NCBI GenBank assembly: GCA_002400415.1
Contig: DGQP01000005.1
Location: 38,724 to 102,723 of the forward strand
Length of the DNA: 64,000 nt
Origin: Chitinophagaceae bacterium UBA4411
Lineage (GTDB): Bacteria; Bacteroidota; Bacteroidia; Chitinophagales; Chitinophagaceae
Reading direction: 5' to 3'
Shown here: positions 23,919 to 32,771 of the stretch, piece after piece
Numbering within the stretch: the first letter of the stretch is position 1
Layout of the letters: every line of letters begins with the position of its first letter
The notes under the pieces: model-generated
What the model saw: the letters and a program-made list of their open reading frames with translations, nothing else
Databases searched by the model: none
What the model was told of the DNA's origin: nothing
Translations under genes and position numbers: made by a program

Positions 23919-25098
23919 ATTCCAGTTCAGTATTCAATGCAGCTGATTGCCCCAGGAATTTATTTCTCCAGCCAATCAGGGCCGCTGCAATAGCTAATAA
24001 AATTAATAAAGATAAACCTGTTGCCAGGGATGCTTTTTCAGAGATAAAACCAATTACGGAGGGCCCGGTTAAAAAACCGACCAAACCACCGGTAGTAACC
24101 ATGGCATATCCTTCCACGGGGCTCACCCCGGGTATATTCCCGGAAGCACTGAACAAAACAGGCACGATACAGGAACAGCCGAAGCCAATCAGCACATAAC
24201 CAGCAATAGCGACTATGACTACTGGTGCAAAAACGACCAGAGAAAATCCGGTTGCGGCAAGCAAACTTCCTGCGATTACCACTTTTTTACTTCCCGCTTT
24301 GGTGATGAGATCGTCCCCATTCAGCCTGCCGATGGTCATGGCAATGGCAAAGCCGGCATAACCGAGGCTGACTAATTCAGGTGGGGCGTGCATGGTCTCT
24401 TTTAAATAGATACCACTCCAGTCAGCCACGCAACCTTCTGCCATAAAGATCACCATACAGATAAAGGAGATACTGAGAATACTCAGTGAAGGAAGCCGTA
24501 AGCCTGAACTGGTATGAATAATCTCCTTATGAGCTAACAGGTGATGACGGCTGAGTAATAAAATGCAGCAAATAATAAATGCAACAATGACGATCTGCCA
24601 GCCGGAAGGAATACCCATTCCAAAAAAAACAATGGCTAAGCCGGCGCTGACACCGCCGCCAATACTGTATAGCGCATGACTGGTGCTCATCAATTTCCTG
24701 TTGTATTCTTTTTCCAGCCGGTTAATGGTGGTGTTTACGGAAACACCGTTGAGAAAACTGAAAAAACCAAACAGGTATAAACAGGCCCATAGCATATAAG
24801 CTGACAGGGCATTGATCTGTGCAATCATGATCAGGCTGACGATAATATAACCGGCCAGCATCCATTTGCCTACTGTTATCTTACTGAATAGCTTTGTTGA
24901 TAAAGCCACTCCTGTTAATGCACCAAGAGGTGATAACAATAAAGAAAGACCCAGGCTGCCATCCGTCAGTCTGAGTCTTTCTTTTATCCCGGGTATGGAA
25001 GCCACCCAGGTGCCAAACAATAAGCTGGAGCAACAAAGCAGGAATCCAACTGCCAGTACCGGCTTCAGCCTTATGTAGGATATGATGTTTTTTATCAT
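23899..25098 (-). CDS. MFS transporter (YbjJ-like)
   Basis: The 399-residue protein has about 12 hydrophobic segments and the YbjJ-like N-terminus (L-F-G-T-W-V-A-S-I-P-G-I-K-E-R-L). A mid-loop charged stretch separates two six-helix halves, and the second half begins near residue 210 (S-I-L-S-I-S-F-I-C-M-V). It lies 12 bases after the SemiSWEET gene and overlaps the HAD gene. With a periplasmic GH97 in the same operon, import of the released sugar is likely. Substrate and direction are not visible in sequence. Confidence 0.88.
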   Translation of the reverse strand: MIKNIISYIRLKPVLAVGFLLCCSSLLFGTWVASIPGIKERLRLTDGSLGLSLLLSPLGALTGVALSTKLFSKITVGKWMLAGYIIVSLIMIAQINALSAYMLWACLYLFGFFSFLNGVSVNTTINRLEKEYNRKLMSTSHALYSIGGGVSAGLAIVFFGMGIPSGWQIVIVAFIICCILLLSRHHLLAHKEIIHTSSGLRLPSLSILSISFICMVIFMAEGCVADWSGIYLKETMHAPPELVSLGYAGFAIAMTIGRLNGDDLITKAGSKKVVIAGSLLAATGFSLVVFAPVVIVAIAGYVLIGFGCSCIVPVLFSASGNIPGVSPVEGYAMVTTGGLVGFLTGPSVIGFISEKASLATGLSLLILLAIAAALIGWRNKFLGQSAALNTELEYDEQIY

Positions 25099-25110
25099 CT
25101 AAGCGGGCCG

Positions 25111-25365
25111 CTATTTATATTTTAGTTTTAATCCAATCATAGTAACAGACAGAGCCAGCACCACCGCATTGGTCAGAATGATGACCCAGTCGTCTTTCAA
25201 AATGCCATAGCCAATCCACATCACCTCATTGGTGGCCGCAATGATAAACATCCATAGAGAAACATCCCTGGCCGACCGTTCTTTCCATGTCTTAATAACC
25301 TGTGGCAGGAAGGTGAGTGTGGTGATTACCCCGGCCGAGTAGCCAAGAATTTCTGTAAACCCCAT
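25111..25365 (-). CDS. SemiSWEET sugar transporter (PQ-loop)
   Basis: The 84-residue protein has three transmembrane helices and the PQ-loop motif F-L-P-Q-V-I-K-T-W at about 19-27, with N-E-V-M-W near 46-50. This is the length and pattern of bacterial SemiSWEETs, which work as dimers to pass mono- or disaccharides down their gradient. The start ATG overlaps the GH97 stop by one base. Its substrate is probably the hexose released by that enzyme. Confidence 0.92.
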   Translation of the reverse strand: MGFTEILGYSAGVITTLTFLPQVIKTWKERSARDVSLWMFIIAATNEVMWIGYGILKDDWVIILTNAVVLALSVTMIGLKLKYK

Positions 25366-27503
25366 TATTTATATTTTTTAACTGATTTGAGCTCCGCAGC
25401 TGAAGCAGGCATCAAACTTACGGCTGTTCCTCCGCCCGGTGCTAATTTCAGTTTTAATATTGTTTTACTGTCTACCAGGAATTTTTCAATCACATAGGCT
25501 TCCGGTTTATTATTCCAGCTGGCGTCATCGGCATCCCGGTAAATAGTTGCCACATATTTCCTGCCTGCGTCTAAGAAATCTAATGATGAAGTCAGGTTTC
25601 TTGCATTCTCATCGGTAATGGCACCGAGGAACCAGTTAGGGCTTCCTTTGGCTTTGCGGGCCATGATGATATAATCACCGGGCTCTGCGTCGGGCACCCT
25701 TGTTTCATCCCAGTCAACTGCAACGTCTTTGATGAATTGTAATGCATCAGGTTTTGCTTCATAATTTTCCGGGAGATCAGCAGCCATTTGCAGCGGGCTG
25801 TACATGGTTACATATAAAGCCAGTTGTTTAGCCAAAGTGGTATGCACCTGTTCTTTCTTCTCTGCATTATAATAACTCATTTTGATTTTAAAGATGCCCG
25901 GTGTGTAATCCATGGGTCCACCCATGATCCTGGTGAAAGGAAGAATGGTTTCATGATCCGGCATATTGCCCACACTCCAGGCATTAAATTCATTTCCCCT
26001 TGCAGCTTCACTGGCAATCCAGTTGGGGTAGGTGCGGTGCAGGCCAGTTAAGCGGACCGATTCATGCATATCCACCATGATCTTATAGTCACTTGTTTTC
26101 TTTGCCACTCTTTCATAATGCCGGACCATCCATTGCCCATCATGATGCTCGCCTCTTGGAATGATACGTCCCACATAACCGGTCTTCACGGAATTATAAC
26201 CATTATTAATCATGAAACGATAAGCAGTATCCATCCATCTTTCATAGTTGGTGACGGAGGCGGATGTTTCGTGATGCATAATGATCTTCACACCTTTCTC
26301 TTTTGCATAGGCAGATAACTCTTTTACATCAAAATCAGGGTAAGGGGTTACAAAATCAAATACATCTTCCTTCCATTGACCAAACCAGTCTTCCCAGCCG
26401 GTATTCCATCCTTCCACCAGCACACCTTGGAAACCATGTTTGGCAGCGAAATCAATATATCTTTTCACGTTAGCGGTGTTAGCACCATGCGGTACTTTGG
26501 TTGCCTGTTGTGAACCTACCTGGCTGCCACTATAGTCCCAACTGGATTTACCGACATGCATTTCCCACCATACACCCACAAATTTTTGTGGTTTGATCCA
26601 GGATTCATCCGTAATCACAGAAGGTTCGTTCAGGTTCAGGATCAATCGTGAGGTAAGAATATTGCCGGCTTTATCACTGACAATAATTGTGCGCCAGGGT
26701 GTTTTGGCCGGAGCCTGCAGGTAAGCTTTATTGCCTACTGCATCAGGTACTATATGTGCATTAAAAGTAAGGGTGCTTTTATCCATTACTAAATTCAGAG
26801 CCGGGTAATTGACCAGTGCAGCTTCATGGATGTTGATATATAAGCCATCAGCTGATTTTATCATCAGCGGGGTTTGCGTGGCATTCTTGTCAAAAAATGT
26901 TTTGGCATGTATTTCCTGTGCCGTACCACCGCCGGTTGCATCAATGGTGCTCAGTGTAGTGGTGTAGTAACCATACTCGTTGGTGTCATAATCGCCGGGA
27001 ATCCAGAAGGCTTTATGGTCACCGGTCATAGCAAATTGTGTCAGCTCTTCACCCACAATAAAATGGGTTAGCTTTTCCTGTTGTGGAAATTCATATCGGA
27101 ATCCCACTCCGTCATTAAATACACGAAAGACGATATTGAGCTTTATACCGGAGCCCGAACGGTCGGCTAACTGAAGTACCAGTTGTTTGTAATGATTACG
27201 GATCGTGGATTGCTCACCCCAAACGGGTTTCCAGTTTTCATCCGTGGCAGAGGAGTCAATCGCAAGCAGGTTAAATGAAGCTAATGACAGATCCGGAACA
27301 TTTAATTTGAATCCGAGGCCGGATGGAGCGATTACCGTTTTTCCTTTATAAATCACACGGTAGAGAACACCTCCGTTATCACGATGTATTACTCCCAATT
27401 GTATGTTTTGATCAGGAGAATAAAGTGTAATGGATTGATCAGCATACGCAAACTGGGAAATAAGGGCAGTAACAAAAGCAGCAATTGTTGTTTTTAAACG
27501 CAT
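25365..27503 (-). CDS. GH97 alpha-glycosidase (SusB-like)
   Basis: The 712-residue protein has a signal peptide (I-A-A-F-V-T-A-L-I-S-Q-F-A-Y-A) and the three GH97 domains: a beta-sandwich at about 25-280, a TIM barrel at about 285-590, and a C-terminal sheet. Family features are G-V-W-W-E-M-H near 315, the V-L-V-E-G-W-N-T-G-W block near 366, and V-D-M-H-E-S near 465. GH97 includes inverting alpha-glucosidases (SusB) and retaining alpha-galactosidases, and I cannot assign one safely. It heads an operon with two transporters and a phosphatase. Confidence 0.93.
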   Translation of the reverse strand: MRLKTTIAAFVTALISQFAYADQSITLYSPDQNIQLGVIHRDNGGVLYRVIYKGKTVIAPSGLGFKLNVPDLSLASFNLLAIDSSATDENWKPVWGEQSTIRNHYKQLVLQLADRSGSGIKLNIVFRVFNDGVGFRYEFPQQEKLTHFIVGEELTQFAMTGDHKAFWIPGDYDTNEYGYYTTTLSTIDATGGGTAQEIHAKTFFDKNATQTPLMIKSADGLYINIHEAALVNYPALNLVMDKSTLTFNAHIVPDAVGNKAYLQAPAKTPWRTIIVSDKAGNILTSRLILNLNEPSVITDESWIKPQKFVGVWWEMHVGKSSWDYSGSQVGSQQATKVPHGANTANVKRYIDFAAKHGFQGVLVEGWNTGWEDWFGQWKEDVFDFVTPYPDFDVKELSAYAKEKGVKIIMHHETSASVTNYERWMDTAYRFMINNGYNSVKTGYVGRIIPRGEHHDGQWMVRHYERVAKKTSDYKIMVDMHESVRLTGLHRTYPNWIASEAARGNEFNAWSVGNMPDHETILPFTRIMGGPMDYTPGIFKIKMSYYNAEKKEQVHTTLAKQLALYVTMYSPLQMAADLPENYEAKPDALQFIKDVAVDWDETRVPDAEPGDYIIMARKAKGSPNWFLGAITDENARNLTSSLDFLDAGRKYVATIYRDADDASWNNKPEAYVIEKFLVDSKTILKLKLAPGGGTAVSLMPASAAELKSVKKYK

Positions 27504-27562
27504 AACCTCAAAATTTAGGGTATGAAGGTATGAACAATGTGTAAATACTACACTGTCGCAGG

Positions 27563-28309
27563 TCAGCGTTTCTCAAATAACCACCACAAACGCTTGCGGG
27601 GCTTCACTTTGTAATTGGTTTTAATATACTGGCTGATATGCTGCATAGCTTCATCAATGCTGTCTGTTACTAATACGAGGTTCATGTCTTCTTTGGAAAT
27701 AGTTCCTTTTTCAGCCATATCCTCAATAGTTTCTACCAATTCCCTGTAATATTCCTTTCCAAATAATACGACCGGGAATTGGGAGATCGTTTTGGTTTGT
27801 ACCAGTGTCAGGGTTTCAAACAATTCATCCATTGTGCCGAAGCCGCCCGGCAGGATAATAAACGCATAGGAATATTTTATCAGCAATACTTTCCGTACAA
27901 AGAAATGTTCAAACGTAATGGATGTTTGTAAATAAGGATTGGGTTTTTGCTCAAAAGGCAACTGGATATTGCAGCCAACAGAATTGCCGCCGTTCTCAAA
28001 AGCGCCCCGGTTGGCAGCTTCCATGATGCCGGGGCCGCCACCGGTCATCGTGGTGAAACCAGTTTCGGCAATTCGTTTACCAAATTCCCTGGCTTGCTGA
28101 TAATAGAGATGATCTTCTTTGAACCGGGCCGAACCAAAAACGGTGATGCAGGGGCCAATGAAGTGAAGGGTACGGAACCCTTTTATAAATTGTTTAAATA
28201 CCCGCCATGCAAATAGTAATTCGTAACTCCTGCTTTTGGGCCCGTCCAGGAAAACATGCTCTTTCGAAGGGACAATGGCTTCCGGTTTTTGTTTTGCGGT
28301 TGCTTCCAT
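27563..28309 (-). CDS. LOG-family (TIGR00730) Rossmann-fold protein
   Basis: From ATG 28309 the protein has 248 residues. It shows the LOG motifs G-G-G-P-G-I-M-E-A-A-N-R-G near the middle and P-G-G-F-G-T-M-D-E-L-F-E-T-L-T after it. Enzymes of the family cleave nucleoside 5'-monophosphates (cytokinin-type or AMP/IMP) to base and ribose 5-phosphate. The upstream ATG/GTG extension (17 residues) was rejected because it would read into the promoter region shared with the divergent exonuclease gene. Confidence 0.9.
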   Translation of the reverse strand: MEATAKQKPEAIVPSKEHVFLDGPKSRSYELLFAWRVFKQFIKGFRTLHFIGPCITVFGSARFKEDHLYYQQAREFGKRIAETGFTTMTGGGPGIMEAANRGAFENGGNSVGCNIQLPFEQKPNPYLQTSITFEHFFVRKVLLIKYSYAFIILPGGFGTMDELFETLTLVQTKTISQFPVVLFGKEYYRELVETIEDMAEKGTISKEDMNLVLVTDSIDEAMQHISQYIKTNYKVKPRKRLWWLFEKR

Positions 28310-28349
28310 ACTATGCTGTAAATTGCTTTCCAAATTAAACAATAAAACA

Positions 28350-29117
28350 ATGCGCATCATCAGTTATAATGTTAATGGAATCAGGGCCGCTATAAAAAAG
28401 GGATTTATTGATTGGATAAAAACAAATCCTGCCGATGTGATCTGCCTGCAGGAAACAAAAGCGGTAAAAGGGGATGTTGATGTAAAACAGTTTAATGACC
28501 TGGGTTATCATGATTACTGGTTCAGTGCACAAAAAAAAGGATATAGCGGTGTGGCTGTACTCACAAAAATAAAACCGGATAACGTGGAGGTCGGTAATGG
28601 TCATACTGCCAGTGATGATGAAGGAAGAGTGATACAACTGGATTTTGGTGATACAAGGCTGATTAATGCATACTTTCCTTCCGGCACATCGGGTGAGGAA
28701 AGACAGGGTTTTAAATACAAATGGCTGGATGAGTTTCATGCCTACCTGAATAAGCTGAAGAAAAAACATCCCAAACTGATCTTGTGCGGTGACTATAATA
28801 TTGCGCATACAGAAATAGACATCCATGACCCTAAAGGCAATAAGAATTCATCCGGGTTTTTGCCCGGGGAAAGGGAGTGGATGACGAAATTCCTGGAAAG
28901 CGGCTGGATTGATACATTCCGCAGCTTTCATCCTGAGCCTCATCGCTATAGCTGGTGGAGCCAGCGTTTTCCCTCTGTCCGGTTACAGAATAAAGGCTGG
29001 AGAATTGATTATATAAATGTTACAGAACCTTTAAAAAAGAACCTGAAGGATGCGGAAATATACCCGGATGTCAAACATTCTGACCATTGCCCGGTATATT
29101 TAGATATCAAATTATAG
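28350..29117 (+). CDS. xth: Exodeoxyribonuclease III
   Basis: From ATG 28350 the protein has 255 residues, the usual ExoIII/AP-endonuclease size. Motifs are I-S-Y-N-V-N-G-I-R-A-A at the N-terminus, L-Q-E-T-K with the metal-ligand Glu near 34, C-G-D-Y-N-I-A-H near 150, R-I-D-Y-I near 220 and S-D-H-C-P-V near 245 with the catalytic Asp-His. It acts on abasic sites and 3' blocked ends in base-excision repair. The longer frame upstream lacks similarity and overlaps the divergent LOG gene. Confidence 0.95.
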   Translation: MRIISYNVNGIRAAIKKGFIDWIKTNPADVICLQETKAVKGDVDVKQFNDLGYHDYWFSAQKKGYSGVAVLTKIKPDNVEVGNGHTASDDEGRVIQLDFGDTRLINAYFPSGTSGEERQGFKYKWLDEFHAYLNKLKKKHPKLILCGDYNIAHTEIDIHDPKGNKNSSGFLPGEREWMTKFLESGWIDTFRSFHPEPHRYSWWSQRFPSVRLQNKGWRIDYINVTEPLKKNLKDAEIYPDVKHSDHCPVYLDIKL

Positions 29118-29194
29118 CACTGCCTGCAAACTGATTAGTTATTTCTTTCCCTGTGTTTTGCTGAAGCAGTAATTGTAAACCAAAATACGCATTG

Positions 29195-31588
29195 ATGGAC
29201 GGATTAATTATTCTGCTCCTTCTTGTACCGCTTGTTTTCCTCATCTTATTGTTAAGTATTATGAGCCGTTCTGGTGAGCAGAAACGGTTGCTGGAATCAC
29301 TGTATGATAAAGTAAAGGATCTAACAAATGAAGTAGCTAATCTTAATAAAGAATTAAAAGAGAAAAAAACAGTTGTTACGACAGAAACTGTACAGCCTTT
29401 GTGGAAGGAACAGCAAAAAGAGGTAATACTTCCGCCTCTGCCCGTTCCGCCTGTTGCTGAAGTCAAAGAGGAGCCTGTAGCAGAGAAACCAGACCTTGTT
29501 ATTGCCGGGGATGAAAAAGTCATTACAACTAAGAAGAAAGGTATAGAGCAAAAGATTTCGCCTTCCTATATGCAACGGCCGAAACAAAACAGGGATATAG
29601 AGAAATTCATCGGGGAAAATGTAGCGAATAAGATCGGAATTGCCGTACTGGTACTGGGTATTTCCTTCTTTGTAAAATACGCGATTGATAAAAACTGGAT
29701 TAATGAAGCCGGACGTGTGATCATTGGTTTGGTAAGCGGAAGTATTCTCATCGGGTTAGCCCACTATTTCAGGAACAGTTACCGTTCATTCAGTTCAGTA
29801 CTGGTGGGAGGAGGGCTGACGGTATTTTATTTCAGTATTGCTTTTGCTTTTCATCAGTATCACCTTATCGGGCAAACAGCTGCTTTTGTCATTATGGTGA
29901 TCATTACGGTATTTGCTGTCGGATTATCCTTGTTCTATAAACGGCAGGAACTGGCTATACTGGCTACGATCGGAGGTTTTATTACCCCTTTCCTTGTCAG
30001 TACCGGCCAGAATAACTATGTGGCCCTGTTCACTTATTTATGTATTCTGAATTCAGGGTTGATGGTTCTTGCCTGGTTTAAGAGATGGCCTGCTATCAAT
30101 ACAATCGCCTTGTTTTTTACGACGATTATATTTGGTGGCTGGCTGATCGGTGAATCTTTTTCAGGGGGAACAGACCTGCCGTATAAACATGCCCTGCTCT
30201 TTGCCACCTTATTCTATTTGTTATTTGTGGTAATGAATATTATTAACACATTACGGTTAAAGGAAAAATTCACTGGGTTTGATTTTATGATTTTATTAAG
30301 TACAAACTTCCTCTATTACGGAGCTGGCATGACTGCGCTTGATTATTGGAACGGAGGAGTTTACCAGGGTTTGTTTACCGGTTTGTCAGGAGTTTTTAAC
30401 CTGGCATTAGTAACCCTGTTCTATAAAAAGAAAAGCGCCGACAGGAATTTTATATTCCTGCTGATCGGCCTGTCAGTGACATTTATTTCTTTGGTGGCAC
30501 CTGTTGAATTTGAGGGAAACCATATTGTATTATTCTGGGCGGCAGAATCAGTTGTATTACTATGGCTATACCAGCGCTCATCCATCGGTCTGCTTAAATT
30601 TGCATCCGGGCTGGTATTGCTCTTAATGCTGTTCAGCCTGCTGCTGAACTGGTCGAATATTTATTTCTCAGGAACAACGTTATTACCGGTGTTGTTAAAC
30701 AAGGGATTTGTAACTACTGTGGTGGCAGCTGCGGCATTATTCAGCTATTATAAATTGATGAAAAAAGAAACAGCAGCATTGTATTACGAACAGTTCCCTG
30801 CAGCTACCATCAGAAAGATAGCTTTAATCGCAGCAGTATTGGTCGCATACCTTGCAGGAGTACTTGAAATATATTACCAATTTACTACGCATTACACGGA
30901 AGCACCGGTTTCCCGGATATACCTGCAGTTATATTCATTTCTATTTGCAGTTTTATTGTTATTCCTGTTCAGGAAGGACAACTATCACCTGTGGATGCGG
31001 TTTCTGCTGACAGGCTTTTGTTTTGCCTTCTACTTATTCAGCCTTCCGGCCTTGTTCGATGTTTCCATATTTTTATTTGAAACAAACAAAGGATTTCTTT
31101 TCCTGGCACATTGGGCAGGTGTAGTGGTACTGTTATGGTTGTTGTATACGGTAATCACCGGTATTTTTAATGATACAGGTAATAAATGGAATGAGTATAA
31201 GCCTACTTTTACCTGGGCAGCAGCAGCCAGTATTATTATTTTACTCAGTGCTGAAATGTATCATATTGTATTATGGACTAACTATCAGGATGCAGCGGAC
31301 TGGTCATGGTACGAGAATCTTTATTATAAAGCTATGCTCAGTATTCTTTGGGGTGTTTGCTCATTCGTGATGATGTGGCTTGGAATGAAAAAAAATTTTC
31401 GCCCCCTGCGCATCATTTCATTATCGTTGTTTACAGGTACATTGCTGAAATTATTTTTTTATGATATCATCAATATCCCGCCGGGAGGGAAGATTGCGGC
31501 TTTTATCCTGTTAGGCGTTTTACTGCTGGTTATTTCTTTTATGTACCAGCGTCTGAAAAAGATTATCATTGATAATAGAGGGAAATAA
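29195..31588 (+). CDS. DUF2339 polytopic membrane protein
   Basis: The 797-residue protein has an N-terminal anchor (L-I-I-L-L-L-L-V-P-L-V-F-L-I-L), a coiled and Pro/Glu-rich linker at about 30-125, the conserved E-K-F-I-G-E-N-V-A-N-K-I-G-I entry into the DUF2339 domain, and then about 20 hydrophobic segments to the end. The function of DUF2339 is unknown. Start 29195 (ATG) was chosen over the TTG directly before it. It is followed 20 bases later by the DUF4286 gene, probably in one transcript. Confidence 0.85.
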   Translation: MDGLIILLLLVPLVFLILLLSIMSRSGEQKRLLESLYDKVKDLTNEVANLNKELKEKKTVVTTETVQPLWKEQQKEVILPPLPVPPVAEVKEEPVAEKPDLVIAGDEKVITTKKKGIEQKISPSYMQRPKQNRDIEKFIGENVANKIGIAVLVLGISFFVKYAIDKNWINEAGRVIIGLVSGSILIGLAHYFRNSYRSFSSVLVGGGLTVFYFSIAFAFHQYHLIGQTAAFVIMVIITVFAVGLSLFYKRQELAILATIGGFITPFLVSTGQNNYVALFTYLCILNSGLMVLAWFKRWPAINTIALFFTTIIFGGWLIGESFSGGTDLPYKHALLFATLFYLLFVVMNIINTLRLKEKFTGFDFMILLSTNFLYYGAGMTALDYWNGGVYQGLFTGLSGVFNLALVTLFYKKKSADRNFIFLLIGLSVTFISLVAPVEFEGNHIVLFWAAESVVLLWLYQRSSIGLLKFASGLVLLLMLFSLLLNWSNIYFSGTTLLPVLLNKGFVTTVVAAAALFSYYKLMKKETAALYYEQFPAATIRKIALIAAVLVAYLAGVLEIYYQFTTHYTEAPVSRIYLQLYSFLFAVLLLFLFRKDNYHLWMRFLLTGFCFAFYLFSLPALFDVSIFLFETNKGFLFLAHWAGVVVLLWLLYTVITGIFNDTGNKWNEYKPTFTWAAAASIIILLSAEMYHIVLWTNYQDAADWSWYENLYYKAMLSILWGVCSFVMMWLGMKKNFRPLRIISLSLFTGTLLKLFFYDIINIPPGGKIAAFILLGVLLLVISFMYQRLKKIIIDNRGK

Positions 31589-31608
31589 CTCAGTAATTTT
31601 AGGATACT

Positions 31609-31914
31609 ATGTTTATTTACAATGTAACTGCCAAAGTAGATAATTCCATTACAGCTGACTGGCTGCAATGGATGAAAGAAGAACATATTCCGGATATTAT
31701 TGGTACGGGTTGTTTTACACATGCTGTTATCCTGCATCTTGTTGAATCTGATGATGCAGAGGGAATAACGTATGCGGTACAATATCATACTGAAAGCAAG
31801 GCGTTGTATAACCGCTATATTGACCAATTTGCCGAGAGCATGCGGAAGAAGGCTACAGATAAATGGGCAAATAAATTCATCGCATTCCGAACGGTAATGC
31901 AGGTTGTGAATTGA
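31609..31914 (+). CDS. DUF4286 family protein
   Basis: The 101-residue soluble protein has the DUF4286 pattern: M-F-I-Y-N-V-T at the start, W-L-Q-W-M-K-E-E-H-I-P-D-I near 20-32, Y-A-V-Q-Y-H near 60, and F-R-T-V-M-Q at the end, a ferredoxin-like alpha-beta layout. It is conserved in Bacteroidota without known function. It lies close behind the DUF2339 gene. Confidence 0.88.
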   Translation: MFIYNVTAKVDNSITADWLQWMKEEHIPDIIGTGCFTHAVILHLVESDDAEGITYAVQYHTESKALYNRYIDQFAESMRKKATDKWANKFIAFRTVMQVVN

Positions 31915-32145
31915 GTGTGCAAAAGAATAAATAGTAGTTTTAAAGCTATACAAACAATGTATATTCCCCGCAAACCCTTGCCCGGTCTGAATTTCATAGT
32001 GTTCCTTCCGGAAGCGGCCGTGGTGGCGGCTTTCAGCGATGCCATAATTTTTTATCAACAACTCCGGAAAAGGATAGCAGGCTAAAATCCTTGCCCCTTG
32101 CGGCTTCGGCGGGATTTTACAACAATCAAAAGAGAATAAAAATTT
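31915..32145. other. Intergenic region before HU
   Basis: No convincing gene is seen. The only structure noticed is AAAATCC (from about 32085) facing GGATTTT (to about 32118), a 7-bp inverted repeat with a GC-rich loop and no T-run. It may be a weak terminator or a decayed palindrome. Confidence 0.3.
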
Positions 32146-32175
32146 TTTGATGGTATCAAAAAGCATCTAAATTTG
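32146..32175 (+). promoter_or_regulatory. Promoter of the HU gene
   Basis: TTTG (32146-32149) and TAAATTTG (32168-32175) are separated by 18 bases, close to the Bacteroidota consensus. The ATG follows 33 bases later, giving a leader of normal length. Confidence 0.7.
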
Positions 32176-32207
32176 TCGCCGTTACTAAAACATTTAAAAT
32201 ATAAATC

Positions 32208-32477
32208 ATGAACAAAGCTGAATTGATTGCTAAAGTATCTGAAGATGCTGCCATTACTAAAACCCAGGCCAATGCAGCGCTGGATTCTTTTGTGGAAGCC
32301 GTAACCAAAACACTGAAAGGTGGCGGTAAAGTAACCCTGGTGGGTTTTGGTACTTTCTCCGTATCTAAAAGAGCTGCCCGTAATGGCCGCAACCCCCAGA
32401 CCGGTGAAGTAATTAAGATTAAAGCAAGAAAAGTAGCCAAATTCAAAGCAGGGAAAGAACTTTCTGCTAAACTCTGA
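32208..32477 (+). CDS. HU family DNA-binding protein
   Basis: The 89-residue protein has the typical HU/IHF length and layout: helices M-N-K-A-E-L-I-A-K-V and A-I-T-K-T-Q-A-N-A-A-L-D-S-F, V-T-L-V-G-F-G-T-F at about 43-51, and the DNA-binding arm A-R-N-G-R-N-P-Q-T-G-E near 57-67 with its intercalating Pro. It ends F-K-A-G-K-E-L. It bends and compacts DNA as a dimer. A consensus promoter and a hairpin after the stop suggest its own transcript. Confidence 0.97.
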   Translation: MNKAELIAKVSEDAAITKTQANAALDSFVEAVTKTLKGGGKVTLVGFGTFSVSKRAARNGRNPQTGEVIKIKARKVAKFKAGKELSAKL

Positions 32478-32494
32478 TGGCTCTTAATCGTATT

Positions 32495-32531
32495 AAAAGC
32501 TCCTTCTCGTCTGTATGGGATGGGGCTTTTT
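32495..32531 (+). terminator. Terminator after HU
   Basis: AAAAGCTCC (32495-32503) pairs with GGGGCTTTT (32522-32530) with one G-T pair and an 18-base loop, ending in a T-run. Confidence 0.6.
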
Positions 32532-32544
32532 AGTTATAACCCTG

Positions 32545-32552
32545 TATTTTTG
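32545..32552 (+). promoter_or_regulatory. -7 box for the THX gene
   Basis: TATTTTTG matches TAnnTTTG, 29 bases before the ATG at 32582. Confidence 0.6.
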
Positions 32553-32581
32553 CACTTTCAATTAATTTAAAAAATAATAAC

Positions 32582-32701
32582 ATGGGCAGAGGAGATAAAA
32601 AAACAGCAAAAGGAAAACGGTTTAAAGGTTCTTTCGGTAAAAGCCGCCCGGCTGTTTCACCTGCAGTAAAAAAGAAAGCTGCAGCTAAGAAAGCTAATTA
32701 A
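32582..32701 (+). CDS. 30S ribosomal protein THX
   Basis: ATG at 32582 opens a 39-residue, strongly basic protein starting M-G-R-G-D-K-K-T-A-K-G-K-R, with F-K-G-S-F-G-K-S-R-P and a Lys/Ala-rich tail. The opening G-R-G-D-K-K-T-x-x-G-K-R is the THX signature. THX sits in the head of the 30S subunit. It has its own -7 box and an inverted repeat after the stop. Confidence 0.85.
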   Translation: MGRGDKKTAKGKRFKGSFGKSRPAVSPAVKKKAAAKKAN

Positions 32702-32710
32702 GCTATTGCA

Positions 32711-32750
32711 TTGATAAGTTGGTAAACATTCCGCTTTATCAACTTATCAA
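32711..32750. terminator. Inverted repeat between convergent genes
   Basis: TTGATAAGTTG (32711-32721) and CAACTTATCAA (32740-32750) form a perfect 11-bp stem with an 18-base loop. It lies between THX and the convergent coiled-coil gene. T-runs are lacking, so terminator is the likely but not certain role. Confidence 0.45.
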
Positions 32751-32771
32751 TATTTCCGCATAGGGGCCAGG

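Noticed and set aside
31459..32166. 235-residue minus-strand frame across DUF2339/DUF4286
   Set aside because: It is antisense to two convincing genes, and its sequence looks like the reverse reading of membrane segments.
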